This document shows, in pieces, positions 63,111-64,000 of a stretch of DNA of 64,000 nucleotides; the stretch's first letter is position 1, and every line of letters starts with the position of its first letter. A program made the translations under genes and the position numbers. The notes beneath the pieces were generated by a model that was not told where the DNA came from, did no database searches, and was given only the letters and a program-made list of their open reading frames with translations. The DNA comes from Selaginella moellendorffii (Eukaryota > Streptophyta > Lycopodiopsida > Selaginellales > Selaginellaceae), in the NCBI RefSeq assembly GCF_000143415.4, contig NW_003314308.1, positions 383,794 to 447,793 on the forward strand, in the 5' to 3' direction.

Positions 63111-63655
63111 TGCATGCCACTTCCTTGATTTTAGCTGTCACATCCTAGATAGAATGTTGAAGTGGAGCCCCAATCTATATGCCCTAGAAGAATATGCCAT
63201 TGTTTCAAAGTACGAATGCTTAAAGTATATCCTTAAATAAGCAAATGGGTGAGCTATATCCACCACTTCTATGGCTCTATGGTGCATTGGACCTAGCTGG
63301 TGATGGACCAGACTCTAGCACAATATTAGGTTTCCTCATCTTTGTCTCCAACAAGGTGGAGGAGACTGTGGAGTGTGCCAAGGCAAAGGGAGATCTTTAT
63401 ATCGGCTACCACAACCCATAGAACTTCGTCCTCTCCATCCAACACCCTCGATCTATTCTTGTTAGGTCAGTGTGCCACATTTGCCCAGTTCATAAAGCCT
63501 AGCAACTGCATCATTGATGGCGGCAATAAGTGGTAGGAAAACACCACTATATGAGTGGTATGAGGTCTACCTTTGCTTGAAAGCCTCCCACTCATTTCCC
63601 AGTGGGCAAACAATGATCTTCTTCAACATCTCAAGAAATTTCTCCCCATGGAAAG
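63111..63655. other. Unassigned DNA left of the copia-like LTR
   Basis: Short ORFs on both strands (for example 63,342-63,536) have balanced composition. They may be more of the relic above; none is recognised. Confidence 0.3.
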
Positions 63656-63798
63656 TGTTAGAGTTGGCCATGTTAGCAATGAAGAGATGCACATGAGGAA
63701 GAAAAACTTTCTATGTATTCAACTGTATATGGATGGTATATATACATGAAACTATCATGTATGCATAACTACATGCCACATTATCTCTACCTCTAACA
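63656..63798 (-). mobile_element. Short (143-base) copia-like 3' LTR, element continues beyond the window
   Basis: Ends are TGTTAGAG and CTCTAACA, an 8-base inverted pair. On the minus strand the LTR is preceded by a purine tract (GTGAGTGGGAG at 63,799-63,809), as expected for the polypurine tract before a 3' LTR. It has a TATATATACC box. The internal region would therefore lie to the right, where only about 190 bases are visible. Confidence 0.65.
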
Positions 63799-64000
63799 CT
63801 CCCACTCACAATCAGGTAGCTTATCCAAGCCTAAATCTAAGCCTAAATCATGCTTAGCTAGTCTAAGATGATGAGCATGGAGAGCTAATGAGAAAAGCAT
63901 ATAAAAAATTCATTAATCAACTACCCAAAAATTAGTTTTTGGTTTTGGACTTACTTGCACACTCTTTGCTCTTTGGTATGGCTTCAATCTTGCCACTAGC

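Overview
The window looks like nuclear DNA of a lycophyte, most likely Selaginella (inferred from gene content). Nuclear plant genes carry many introns of only about 45-120 bases, intronless PPR genes are abundant, and small GC-rich gene islands alternate abruptly with AT-rich transposon graveyards. No bacterial or organellar gene organisation is seen. I assembled exons by hand from GT-AG sites, reading-phase continuity and protein-family similarity; no transcript or database was available.

Bases 1-18,270 hold the 5' end of MSI1 and then two copies of one ancestral block (copy A about 700-9,740; copy B about 11,930-18,270). The ancestral order was DUF1218 membrane protein, thaumatin-like protein (TLP), AAR2, RING-CH E3 ligase, RPS5. 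The copies have decayed reciprocally. In A, DUF1218 and TLP are intact while AAR2 and RPS5 are relics; in B, AAR2, RING-CH and RPS5 are intact while DUF1218 and TLP are broken. Each copy carries a small internal inversion, and A has also taken in a hAT transposon and other AT-rich DNA.

Bases 18,270-50,410 are a dense gene island: ALY/LIN9, a PPR gene, the Hsp70-Hsp90 co-chaperone HOP, a GRAS regulator, a second PPR gene, a secreted FAD oxidoreductase of fungal appearance with a nearby inverted pseudogene, tRNA-Gly(CCC), a basic protein with a possible mitochondrial presequence, a third PPR gene, ALG6, a secreted aspartic protease, a caffeoyl-shikimate-esterase-like hydrolase, an unknown membrane protein, a miRNA-like hairpin and a fourth PPR gene. 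Several pairs are divergent with about 200-600 bases between starts (MSI1/DUF1218, RING-CH/RPS5, PPR/HOP, PPR/ALG6).

Bases 50,410-64,000 are an AT-rich repeat region without a convincing intact gene. It contains Cassandra-like miniature LTR retrotransposons whose LTRs carry a 5S-rRNA-derived Pol III promoter module, two LTR-type insertions nested in them with 5-base target duplications, a decayed Ty3/Gypsy polyprotein, minisatellites, a long (AT)n tract, a relic of a P-loop protein and a short copia-like LTR at the right edge.

Functional themes are mostly housekeeping: chromatin and cell-cycle control (MSI1 and ALY are both MuvB/DREAM-type subunits), splicing (AAR2), translation (RPS5), chaperoning (HOP), N-glycosylation (ALG6), organelle RNA processing (PPRs), and possibly cell wall or lignin (DUF1218, CSE-like).
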